Source: Thermotogae bacterium
GTDB lineage: Bacteria; Thermotogota; Thermotogae; Petrotogales; Kosmotogaceae
DNA length: 9,068 bases
Assembly: GCA_003643975.1 (NCBI GenBank)
Contig: QNAR01000050.1
Coordinates: 1 to 9,068, forward strand
Reading direction: 5' to 3'
The notes beneath the pieces were generated by a model. That model worked only from the letters and a program-made list of their open reading frames with translations, made no database searches and had not been told where the DNA came from. Positions within the stretch are counted from its first letter, which is position 1. Each line of letters starts with the position of its first letter. This document shows positions 1 to 5,851 of the stretch, one piece after another. The position numbers and the translations under genes are program-made.

Positions 1-120
1 ACGCCCCTCATTCTTTGCTTTTGATGGTTATAGCACTAAGCGAGGCTGTCAGTTGGGTCAGCGACGGTTTAAGCCGATGTAGGGTGTGGTTTGTAGGTTG
101 TGCGCAAAACATGTTGGGTA

Positions 121-181
121 CCGAGTTACGTGAGTGTATCAGAAACCGAGTTATGAGTTATGAATGATGAGTTATGAGTTA
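121..181. repeat. GAGTTA/GAGTTATGA short direct repeats
   Basis: The 13-mer GAGTTATGAGTTA occurs exactly at 148-160 and again at 169-181, 21 bases apart. Each copy itself contains two GAGTTA words. Related CCGAGTTACGTGA (121-133) lies just upstream and CCGAGTTGCGTGA (195-207) just downstream, so CCGAGTT recurs at 121, 146 and 195. This looks like low-complexity intergenic DNA expanded by slippage or recombination, not a CRISPR, because the units are short and have no fixed spacer. Confidence 0.7.
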
Positions 182-209
182 AAGAACTGAGGAGCCGAGT
201 TGCGTGATT

Positions 210-254
210 CGAGATCAAGAGCCGAGAGTCCGAGAAGCGAGATCAAGAGCCAAG
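210..254. repeat. Direct repeat, 17-bp unit, 28-bp period
   Basis: CGAGATCAAGAGCCGAG at 210-226 recurs as CGAGATCAAGAGCCAAG at 238-254, with one mismatch in 17 bases. The 11 bases between the copies again contain CGAG words, so the repeat merges with the GAG-rich tract on its left. No coding role is visible and the function is unknown. Confidence 0.65.
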
Positions 255-281
255 TAACGAGAAAACATCAAACCCTGTCTT

Positions 282-352
282 ACAGTCAACTGCGCTAGCG
301 GTTCAGGGCAACTCCGTAGGAGTTCAGAGCAATTGCGTTAGCAATTCATAGC
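282..352. repeat. Tandem array of three mini-hairpins with covarying stems
   Basis: Three units of 21-22 bases each hold a 6-bp stem, a 3-4 base loop and a 6-base spacer. Hairpin 1 (288-303) is AACTGC/GCGGTT with loop GCTA and one T-G pair. Hairpin 2 (310-324) is AACTCC/GGAGTT with loop GTA. Hairpin 3 (331-346) is AATTGC/GCAATT with loop GTTA. The spacers are CAGGGC, CAGAGC and CATAGC. Stem sequence differs between units while pairing is kept. This fits a structured repeat family, either an RNA or a cruciform-forming intergenic element. No gene lies on the left in the window, so its host transcript is unknown. Confidence 0.7.
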
Positions 353-367
353 GCGTTTTAGCAACAC

Positions 368-483
368 AGGTCTGGGGTCTGGTTTTACTAAACCCCAACA
401 ACTAAACCCTATACCCTGGTTCTAGTAGTGCGGGTCTGGGGTATAGTCCCTACCAAACCCTAATAACTAAACCCTAGACCCGA
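368..483. repeat. Two ~52-bp related units with TAAACCCTA cores
   Basis: Unit A (368-419) and unit B (432-483) start 64 bases apart and align along most of their length. Both begin GGTCTGGGGT and contain AACTAAACCCTA followed by TACCC or GACCC. Unit B carries perfect terminal inverted words, GGGTCT at 432-437 and AGACCC at 476-481. CTATACCC in unit A (409-416) is the reverse complement of GGGTATAG in unit B, so the two units can also pair with each other. One strand is G-rich and the other C-rich. It may be a small palindromic intergenic element. No transposase or target duplication is visible. Confidence 0.6.
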
Positions 484-546
484 TCTCTTGTACCCTAAGT
501 TGGTATTATCAGGTGTCATAAGACATTCTATAAATGAAGAATTTTT

Positions 547-575
547 AAAATGCCACCCGGACCGGGTGGCATTTT
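547..575. terminator. Rho-independent terminator, probably bidirectional
   Basis: A perfect 13-bp stem pairs 547-559 with 563-575 around a 3-base loop. Its core is GCCACCCG/CGGGTGGC, flanked by an A run on the left and a T run on the right. It lies 8 bases beyond the stop codon of the P5C dehydrogenase gene, so it should end the minus-strand proline operon, with TTTTAAAAAT following the stem in that direction. The plus-strand T run is at least as good, so it could also stop transcripts coming from the repeat region. Confidence 0.9.
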
Positions 576-583
576 TGTCGGCT

Positions 584-2161
584 TTATAGGTTTATCTTCT
601 CAGTTATTGACTTAGCCTGCAAGAATAACAGTAAGTAGTCCCTTCCTCCAGCTTTCGAATCCGTACCGGACATGTTAAAGCCACCGAAAGGATGCACACC
701 AACGAGAGCACCTGTGCATTTTCGATTGAAATACAGGTTACCTACATGGAAGATTTTTTTGGCTTTTTCGATACGCACTCGTTTTTTTGTGTAAAGTGCG
801 CCGGTTAAACCATATTCGGTGCAGTTGGCTATATCCAGTGCATCGTTGAAATCCTTAGCTTTGATAAATGCGGTAACAGGGCCAAAGATTTCTTCCTGGG
901 CAACTCTTGCATAGCGATCAACATCTGTGATTATGGTTGGTTCAATGAAATAGCCCGGAAGACCTTCTACGCGCTTTCCACCAGTAACGAGCCGTCCTTC
1001 TTCCTTCCCTATGTCTATGTAGCTCAAAATTTTTCTCATGGCATTTTCATTGACCACGGGACCAAGCCAGTTTTCTGGGTTTCTCACGTCTCCAATTTTT
1101 ATCTCTTTTGTTCTTTCAATAACCTTTTTCAGCAACTCATCATAAATGGCTTCCACTACTATTACCCTTGAACCAGCGGAGCATTTTTGACCCTGAAAGC
1201 CAAAGGCGCTGGACACTATTCCCTGAGCTGCGGCGTCCAGATCTGCCGTTTCATCAACCACTACTGCATCTTTTCCACCCATCTCAAGCACTACACGTTT
1301 TATCCATTTTTGCCCGGGCTGGTGTTTGGCAGCTAGTTCGTTAATTCTAAGGCCCACATCTTTAGACCCTGTGAAGGAAATGAATCTGATTTTCGGATGT
1401 TCCACAATGTAATCGCCTATCTCAGCACCGCTACCAGGAACAAAGTTCACGACCCCCTCAGGCAAACCGGCTTCGTGGAGTATTTCGACAAATTTAGCAG
1501 CGATTATAGGAGAGTCGCTTGCCGGCTTAAGAAGCACGCAATTTCCGGAAACAGCTGCAGCTGAGGTCATACCAACCATGATCGCTCCCGGGAAATTCCA
1601 GGGTGGAATTACAGCCCCTACACCAAGGGGGATATAAACAAGTTCATTGTTTTCATCTGGGATTCTTACAACCGGTTGCTGTGAAGCGTATCTCACAGCT
1701 TCTCTCGAATAGAACTCCAGAAAATCAATTGCTTCTGCGAGATCTGCATCAGCTTCAAGCCAGTTTTTACCCACTTCGAGAATCATTGTTGCATCCAGCT
1801 CGTAGCGCCGCTCTCTCATTATTTGGGCAGCCTTCAAGAAAGGCTTTACCCTTTCTTCAACGGGCGTGTGCTTCCAGGTTTCAAAAGTTTCCCAGGCTGT
1901 ATCCAGCGCCTTATCTATGAGTTCCCTGGTGGCTTTTGATGTAACCCCAACAATTTCTTCAGGATTGCTCGGATTAATGGATTTGTTTTTCTTCTCAGTA
2001 CTGTACTTTTTTCCACCAATTATGAGGTCGTAGTCTTTTTTCTCGTTTGCGACTTTTTCAAGGGCTTCCTTCATCTTTTTTCTGACATCCGGGTTTGATG
2101 GGTCAATATAACCCTCATTCTTGAAAGGTGGAAGGACAATGTAGTTAGTTGCTTCTGGCAA
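584..2161 (-). CDS. pruA: L-glutamate gamma-semialdehyde (1-pyrroline-5-carboxylate) dehydrogenase
   Basis: This cytoplasmic aldehyde dehydrogenase oxidises glutamate semialdehyde, the open form of pyrroline-5-carboxylate, to glutamate with NAD+. It is the second step of proline breakdown. Numbered from the TTG start (525 aa, normal for the stand-alone bacterial enzyme), the active-site Asn is N189 in PPWNFP, the general-base Glu is E293 in LEMGGKD, and the nucleophile is C327 in FGFQGQKCSAGSR. EEIFGPV follows near 423-429. The N-terminal extension and the C-terminal stretch HPFGGFNMSGTDSKAGG match what I recall of the Thermus-type enzyme. The frame extends to a GTG at 2170, but AGGAGG occupies 2175-2170, so that GTG would lie inside the SD. 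TTG at 2161 is 8 bases downstream and is preferred. It is the last gene of the operon, 21 bases after the beta subunit. Confidence 0.95.
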   Translation of the reverse strand: MPEATNYIVLPPFKNEGYIDPSNPDVRKKMKEALEKVANEKKDYDLIIGGKKYSTEKKNKSINPSNPEEIVGVTSKATRELIDKALDTAWETFETWKHTPVEERVKPFLKAAQIMRERRYELDATMILEVGKNWLEADADLAEAIDFLEFYSREAVRYASQQPVVRIPDENNELVYIPLGVGAVIPPWNFPGAIMVGMTSAAAVSGNCVLLKPASDSPIIAAKFVEILHEAGLPEGVVNFVPGSGAEIGDYIVEHPKIRFISFTGSKDVGLRINELAAKHQPGQKWIKRVVLEMGGKDAVVVDETADLDAAAQGIVSSAFGFQGQKCSAGSRVIVVEAIYDELLKKVIERTKEIKIGDVRNPENWLGPVVNENAMRKILSYIDIGKEEGRLVTGGKRVEGLPGYFIEPTIITDVDRYARVAQEEIFGPVTAFIKAKDFNDALDIANCTEYGLTGALYTKKRVRIEKAKKIFHVGNLYFNRKCTGALVGVHPFGGFNMSGTDSKAGGRDYLLLFLQAKSITEKINL

Positions 2162-2167
2162 TTCAAA

Positions 2168-2176
2168 CACCTCCTG
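2168..2176 (-). promoter_or_regulatory. Ribosome binding site that sets the pruA start
   Basis: The minus strand reads CAGGAGGTG here, a near-perfect anti-16S match. A TTG codon follows with 8 bases between AGGAGG and the codon. The in-frame GTG at 2170 is part of the SD itself, so it cannot be the initiator. This moves the start from 2170 to 2161. Confidence 0.8.
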
Positions 2177-2182
2177 TGAATT

Positions 2183-3325
2183 TTATACAACGTTTTTCTC
2201 TCTTGAAACTCCTTTTGAAAATCTTTCCATTTTCAGATTTGATATATCTACTTCTTCCGGACTACCGTATATTATCCAATCCGCCATGGCTTCACCCACC
2301 GCTGGGGCAAGCATAAATCCATGACCGCTAAAACCAATCGCGAAGTAGAAATCTGAAAGCTTATCGGATTTGTCAATAATCGGTTGAGCATCTGGTGACA
2401 TATTGTAAAGCCCTGCCCAGTGCCTCAGTACCCTGACTTCTTTCAGGAATGGAAAGAAATGTGGCATTTTCTCTGTCATCTCTGTCAGAAATTTCCAGCT
2501 TGGGTCATGCTTATGGCTGGGCGGTTCGTCCTTGTCACCCTGCCCCATGATGAAATTACCCGATTTCGTTTGCCTTATGTAAAAATTGTTCACAAAACTT
2601 ATCACCAGGGGATCGAGAATATGCTCCAGGGGTTCGGTAACAAATATCTGGTGCCTGTAAGATTCCGTAGGTAATTCCACGCCAGCCATAAGGCCCACTT
2701 CTCTTGAAAATCCCCCCGCAGCATTTACTACTACCGATGTTTTGATGTATCCTTTGGTCGTTAAGACCCCTTTAATTTGACCGCTTTGAACATCTATGTC
2801 GGTTACCTCTGTGTGGGTAAGAATCATCGCACCCATCTTTTCTGCTGCTTTGGCATATGCCATAGTGGCAAGATGGGGGTTAGCGTGTCCATCAGTGGGG
2901 CAAAAGGTAGCGAGTTTTAGCCCTTCAAGATTCATGAAGGGGAACTTCTCTTTTGTTTCTTCTTTGCTTAGTAATCTTACGTCCAGTCCTTCCTCTTGCT
3001 GCATAGCCACATTTTTGTGGAAAAGTTCCACTTCCTCATCCGTGTAGGCAAGGAGCAAGTAGCCACCTTGATAATATTCTATGTCCATGCCGATTTCTTC
3101 TTCGAAGCGTTCAAATAGTTTGACACTCCTCATAGCCAGTCTGACGTTCATTCTTTCGCTCCATTGTTGCCGAATTCCTCCACCGCAACGCCCTGTTGAG
3201 CCAGAGGAAAGATATGATTTCTCAACAAGAACGACATCTTTCATTCCCTTTTTGCAAAGGTAAAAAGCTATGGCAGTACCTATGATACCTCCTCCAATGA
3301 TTACGACTGATGCTTCAGCCCTCAC
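2183..3325 (-). CDS. Proline dehydrogenase-type FAD oxidoreductase, beta subunit (DAO/SoxB family)
   Basis: This is the flavin subunit expected to oxidise the amine substrate, most likely L-proline to pyrroline-5-carboxylate, in a complex with the alpha and gamma proteins encoded upstream. From the GTG start at 3325 (380 aa, close to the ~380 aa of archaeal dye-linked proline dehydrogenase beta subunits as I recall them), GGGIIG at 11-16 is the Rossmann FAD site. The Ser/Gly-rich STGRCGGGIRQQW stretch is at 43-55 and the family's C-terminal motif GFSGHGFMLAPAVGE is at 331-345. The frame runs up to a GTG at 3346 that lacks a good SD. AAGGTGGTGA (3340-3331) sits 8 bases before the GTG at 3325, which leaves an 11-base overlap with alpha and suggests coupled translation. 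Sarcosine, hydroxyproline or opine oxidation, and HcnC-like cyanide synthesis, are alternatives. The adjacent P5C dehydrogenase favours proline. Confidence 0.88.
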   Translation of the reverse strand: MRAEASVVIIGGGIIGTAIAFYLCKKGMKDVVLVEKSYLSSGSTGRCGGGIRQQWSERMNVRLAMRSVKLFERFEEEIGMDIEYYQGGYLLLAYTDEEVELFHKNVAMQQEEGLDVRLLSKEETKEKFPFMNLEGLKLATFCPTDGHANPHLATMAYAKAAEKMGAMILTHTEVTDIDVQSGQIKGVLTTKGYIKTSVVVNAAGGFSREVGLMAGVELPTESYRHQIFVTEPLEHILDPLVISFVNNFYIRQTKSGNFIMGQGDKDEPPSHKHDPSWKFLTEMTEKMPHFFPFLKEVRVLRHWAGLYNMSPDAQPIIDKSDKLSDFYFAIGFSGHGFMLAPAVGEAMADWIIYGSPEEVDISNLKMERFSKGVSREKNVV

Positions 3326-5144
3326 TGCTTTCACCACCTTTGGCACTTTTACTGACAGCCTTGAAGGTCGTTGGAATCACAGGTGGCCTGAAGGTGCCTG
3401 GATCGAGTTTTTCAATGGGGGTTCCGGTTTTACGCGAGAGGATCATCAGAGCGTTTAACCGACATGTACGGCCACCACAAGGTCCCATTGCTATTCTCAG
3501 TCTTCTCCTGAGTTCTTCAAAATCTGTGTATCCTTCCTCAATGGCTTTTTCAACATCCTCTACCGTAAGCTCTTCACAACGGCAGACAATAGCTTCTGGC
3601 TTCATTTCGACAACTTTTATATGTCTGACTTCCCTGGCTTCTTCTAAAGGTACTTCGATATAAACAACGGTTGTACTGTTAGGAGCTTTAACAACTTTCG
3701 TTACCTTTGCAACACCTGCAACACTGCCATCCTTTCTGAGGGCATATACCTGATCCCCTTTTGAAGGTATCGGCAAGAATTCATAAGGTATGCCAACTGT
3801 GGCTGTCCCCTTTTCCTCTTTTTCTTGCATCATGAATATGGCCAAGCCGGGACATTTGGTAGCACAAATACCGCAACCGGTACATTTTTCATAGTCGATA
3901 ACCGGAACGTTGTTGATGTTTTCGCCAATCGTGATAGCACCGAAAGGGCAGCTTGTTTCACAGGGATTGCAAGGAATGGCTTCACTGCATTCTATGATGG
4001 GTCTGAGTTTCCCCTTATAAGCCTCATATGAGGGCTCAACTGCCGTTTCACGTGGCAATTTTTCCGGGAAGCTGAGGTTGAGCTTTTCAAGCCCTTTTCT
4101 AACCTTTGACGAGGTAGGTCCGCTTCTAAAAGCTCTTAACTGCTCCTGGAATTTTTTTAACCTTTTTTCGTCGGTAATTCCCTTCAAGTCCTTCACACAG
4201 CTTAGGCCTGCTATTCTGCCTTCCACCATAGCCGTTGTGGCTTCTTCAATGCCGCTGACATCCCCAGCTACAAAAACATTCGACGCGGTAGTCCTCATAT
4301 TTTCATCCCTGACAGGTACGTAACCACCGAGTTCAGAAATGAATTGAAGCCTGCCGCCAGCCTGTGAAACCAGTTCCGCTGAAGGTGATAATCCAACAGC
4401 TACACAAATCGTATCTACCACAAATTCCCGCTCAGTACCGGGAATCACTTCCCAGGAGTCATTAACCTGGGCTATGACTGCTCCTTGAACTTCTTCCTTT
4501 CCCAAAGCTCTGATAATTGTATGCCTTAGAAGTATAGGAACACCAAGCCTTCTGACTTTGTTCGCGTGAACCTGATATCCACCTACCCTGTTTGAGGCTT
4601 CTATAATTGCTTTCACATTCACCCCAGCTTGCATTAGCTGATAACTGACTATAAGCCCTATGTTTCCTGAGCCAATCATGAGGACGTTTTCTCCGGGCAT
4701 AATGCCAAATTGGTTCATGAGAGTCTGGACAGCGCCAGCCCCATATACCCCGGGAAGATCATTATTCTCAAATTGAAGGAATTTTTCTGAAGCGCCGGTT
4801 GCAATAACGAGCCTTTTGGGTCTGAGCAATGTTGTAGTATCACTCGGCCTGTGCAAAATGGGAACTCCGTCTTCATAAACACCGATGACTGTTGATTCTG
4901 GCATTAGCTCAACATTGTCCATGGCTCTCAGTTCTTCGAGTAATTTCTCGGCGATTTCAAAGCCCCTCACCGAAGCGTAAAATTCCTCATTGCCAAAGAA
5001 TTTATGGGTTTGCTTTACCAATTGTCCGCCAAATCTGACCCCTTCATCGACAATGAGGGCTTTTAAGCCCGCCTTTCCCACTTCAATTCCCGCCGCAAGC
5101 CCTGCAGGTCCACCACCTATGATAAGAACATCGCACTCAGTCAA
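3315..5144 (-). CDS. Proline dehydrogenase-type oxidoreductase, alpha subunit with fused ferredoxin and BFD-like domains
   Basis: This is the electron-transfer subunit of the three-subunit amine dehydrogenase. From TTG at 5144 (609 aa) the order is as follows. A two-dinucleotide-fold flavoprotein domain has GGGPAG at 10-15, a second GSGNIG at 158-163 and AGD near 293-295. A two-cluster ferredoxin follows, with Cys 386, 392, 395, 399 (CX5CX2CX3CP, an unusual first spacing) and Cys 421, 424, 427, 431 (standard CX2CX2CX3CP). A beta-rich stretch of about 70 residues comes next (roughly 445-515). Last is a BFD-like [2Fe-2S] domain with CxC at 521/523 and Cys 556 and 561. Simpler family members are about 500 aa and lack the ferredoxin. 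The frame reaches an ATG at 5186, but AGGGGGG at 5157-5151 precedes the TTG by 6 bases, and starting there gives the usual MTECDVLIIGGG opening. It overlaps gamma by 8 bases (TTGACTGA). NAD(P) rather than ATP/FAD use is unresolved. Confidence 0.9.
   Translation of the reverse strand: MTECDVLIIGGGPAGLAAGIEVGKAGLKALIVDEGVRFGGQLVKQTHKFFGNEEFYASVRGFEIAEKLLEELRAMDNVELMPESTVIGVYEDGVPILHRPSDTTTLLRPKRLVIATGASEKFLQFENNDLPGVYGAGAVQTLMNQFGIMPGENVLMIGSGNIGLIVSYQLMQAGVNVKAIIEASNRVGGYQVHANKVRRLGVPILLRHTIIRALGKEEVQGAVIAQVNDSWEVIPGTEREFVVDTICVAVGLSPSAELVSQAGGRLQFISELGGYVPVRDENMRTTASNVFVAGDVSGIEEATTAMVEGRIAGLSCVKDLKGITDEKRLKKFQEQLRAFRSGPTSSKVRKGLEKLNLSFPEKLPRETAVEPSYEAYKGKLRPIIECSEAIPCNPCETSCPFGAITIGENINNVPVIDYEKCTGCGICATKCPGLAIFMMQEKEEKGTATVGIPYEFLPIPSKGDQVYALRKDGSVAGVAKVTKVVKAPNSTTVVYIEVPLEEAREVRHIKVVEMKPEAIVCRCEELTVEDVEKAIEEGYTDFEELRRRLRIAMGPCGGRTCRLNALMILSRKTGTPIEKLDPGTFRPPVIPTTFKAVSKSAKGGESSEG
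3331..3340 (-). promoter_or_regulatory. Ribosome binding site for the beta subunit, inside the alpha 3' end
   Basis: The minus strand reads AAGGTGGTGA, with one mismatch to AGGAGGTGA. Eight bases separate GGTGG from the GTG at 3325. It lies within the last codons of the alpha gene. Earlier in-frame GTGs at 3346, 3337 and 3334 lie upstream of or inside this SD. Confidence 0.65.
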
Positions 5145-5451
5145 GGAACTCCCCCCTTCCCTTTTGGCGGCGCACAGCCATTCCATCCTTTACCAGCGTC
5201 ATGCAAGTTCTGACATTTGGAATGCCATCAACTTCCATGAGACAGGAGGAACACTTGCCAATAGCACAAAAAAGCCCTTGCGGCCTTGCCTTTTTAGGGG
5301 TATATCTGAGAACCCTTATCCCATTAGCATGCAGCGCTGCGGCTATTGTCTCACCTTCATACGCCATGAGCTCTCTGCCCTCGAAGAAAAAGCGGATCTT
5401 TTTTCCTCTTTTGAAGGTGAGAATAGGGTGCCTTTCGATTCTTTCCACCAA
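5137..5451 (-). CDS. (2Fe-2S)-binding gamma subunit of the proline dehydrogenase-type complex
   Basis: This small 104-aa plant-type ferredoxin-like protein resembles HcnA and the N-terminal domain of sarcosine oxidase alpha. The cluster ligands are C62, C67, C70 and C83 (CX4CX2CX12C) in GLFCAIGKCSSCLMEV and VRTC. It should pass electrons within the complex made with the alpha and beta proteins. It is the first gene of the operon, its stop lies inside the alpha start region, and the gene order matches hcnABC. The SD GGAGG (5462-5458) is 6 bases before TTG at 5451 and 9 before GTG at 5448. Either could initiate and no ATG is available, so the first residue is uncertain. The gene family is clear, while the exact substrate of the complex is inferred from pruA. 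Confidence 0.88.
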   Translation of the reverse strand: MVERIERHPILTFKRGKKIRFFFEGRELMAYEGETIAAALHANGIRVLRYTPKKARPQGLFCAIGKCSSCLMEVDGIPNVRTCMTLVKDGMAVRRQKGRGEFLD

Positions 5452-5476
5452 TAATCGCCTCCGTTTTTATTTTCCC

Positions 5477-5506
5477 ATTATCAAGTATAAGGAATAAACA
5501 CGTTAA
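5477..5506 (-). promoter_or_regulatory. Candidate sigma-A promoter of the proline operon
   Basis: On the minus strand, TTAACG (5506-5501, four of six to TTGACA) is followed after 18 bases by GATAAT (5482-5477, five of six to TATAAT). Transcription would begin near 5470, leaving a leader of about 20 bases that contains the GGAGG. TATACT at 5489-5484 is an alternative -10 but has a poorer -35. Confidence 0.45.
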
Positions 5507-5525
5507 AGCGAAAAAGCGTATTATC

Positions 5526-5548
5526 GAGCATACCTTAGAATATTGCTC
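5526..5548. promoter_or_regulatory. Inverted repeat, candidate operator between divergent promoters
   Basis: GAGCA at 5526-5530 and TGCTC at 5544-5548 form perfect 5-bp arms separated by 13 bases. The spacer contains the presumed -35 region of the plus-strand promoter. The position suits a dimeric repressor. The arms are short enough that chance cannot be excluded, and no regulator gene is present in the window. Confidence 0.35.
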
Positions 5549-5563
5549 ATAAACTGCTATAAT
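5535..5563 (+). promoter_or_regulatory. Extended -10 promoter of the DUF1858/GDPD operon
   Basis: TGCTATAAT at 5555-5563 is a perfect extended -10 (TGn plus TATAAT). TTAGAA at 5535-5540 is a weak -35 at a 17-base spacing, which an extended -10 can tolerate. Transcription would start near 5570, about 30 bases before the GTG of the first gene. Confidence 0.65.
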
Positions 5564-5599
5564 CTTCAAATGAAGACGCTTATTCACGGAGGGATTCTC

Positions 5600-5851
5600 G
5601 TGATAAACAAAAATATGAAAATAGAAGAAATTGTTGAAAAATATCCCTACCTCATCGATTTTTTCTTCAAAGTGGGCCTTAAAGTCATGGTCTGTGGTGA
5701 TATTTTGTGGGGAACTTTAGAAGAAGAGGCTATAAGGCAAGGAAAAGGTGGGAGGTTAGATGAAATCATTTCAAAGGCAAACGAAATCATAGCAATGGAA
5801 GGGGAAAAGAAAAACACCTTTCTCAACATAGGAGATGATGAAAATGCTTAA
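5600..5851 (+). CDS. DUF1858 domain-containing small protein
   Basis: This 83-aa cytoplasmic protein has the DUF1858 pattern found at the N-terminus of ScdA/Ric-type proteins and in hybrid-cluster-protein-associated redox proteins. A short beta/turn start leads to IEEIVEKYPYLIDFFFKVGL, then VMVCGDILWGTLEEEA and a final helix. Family members often carry paired cysteines (CxxC) in the middle. Here the only Cys is in MVCGD, so a two-Cys disulfide is not possible within one chain. The biochemical role is unknown. SD GGAGG (5588-5592) lies 7 bases before GTG at 5600, whereas the frame's earlier ATGs (5543, 5570) have no SD and lie upstream of or at the predicted transcription start. ATG at 5615 is a less likely start. 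It is first in the operon and overlaps the next gene by 8 bases. Confidence 0.75.
   Translation: MINKNMKIEEIVEKYPYLIDFFFKVGLKVMVCGDILWGTLEEEAIRQGKGGRLDEIISKANEIIAMEGEKKNTFLNIGDDENA

Larger units (their letters stand above)
1..546. other. Repeat-rich intergenic region with no supportable gene
   Basis: I find no convincing gene here on either strand. One plus-strand frame is open from about 3 to 164, but it lacks a credible SD, and its 3' half is made of the GAGTTATGA repeats, so I treat it as chance. From left to right the region holds GAGTTA-type direct repeats (about 121-181), a 28-bp-period direct repeat (210-254), three tandem mini-hairpins (288-346) and two related G/C-skewed units (368-483). 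Bases 1-120 and 484-546 show no feature I can name. The region lies beyond the 3' end of the minus-strand proline operon and is bounded by its terminator. Confidence 0.75.

Noticed and set aside
3..164. Open plus-strand frame at the left edge
   Set aside because: It has no SD or recognisable motif, and its end is made of GAGTTATGA repeats. Openness over ~50 codons is within chance.
121..352. Possible CRISPR array
   Set aside because: Units are 13-22 bases, differ from one another, and have no fixed-length unique spacers. No cas gene is present.
391..480. Telomere-like TAAACCC words
   Set aside because: The resemblance to TTTAGGG telomeric repeats is superficial: only a few interspersed words, in a clearly bacterial context.
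500..534. Plus-strand promoter before the terminator (TTGGTA and TATAAA)
   Set aside because: The spacing is 23 bases, too long, and nothing is encoded before the terminator.
1603..1920. Plus-strand 105-codon frame opposite pruA
   Set aside because: It is a shadow of the well-supported pruA gene, with no family features and no SD.
5137..5451. hcnABC cyanide synthase operon
   Set aside because: Gene order and gamma size match, but alpha is enlarged by a ferredoxin and the next gene is a clear P5C dehydrogenase, which favours proline oxidation.
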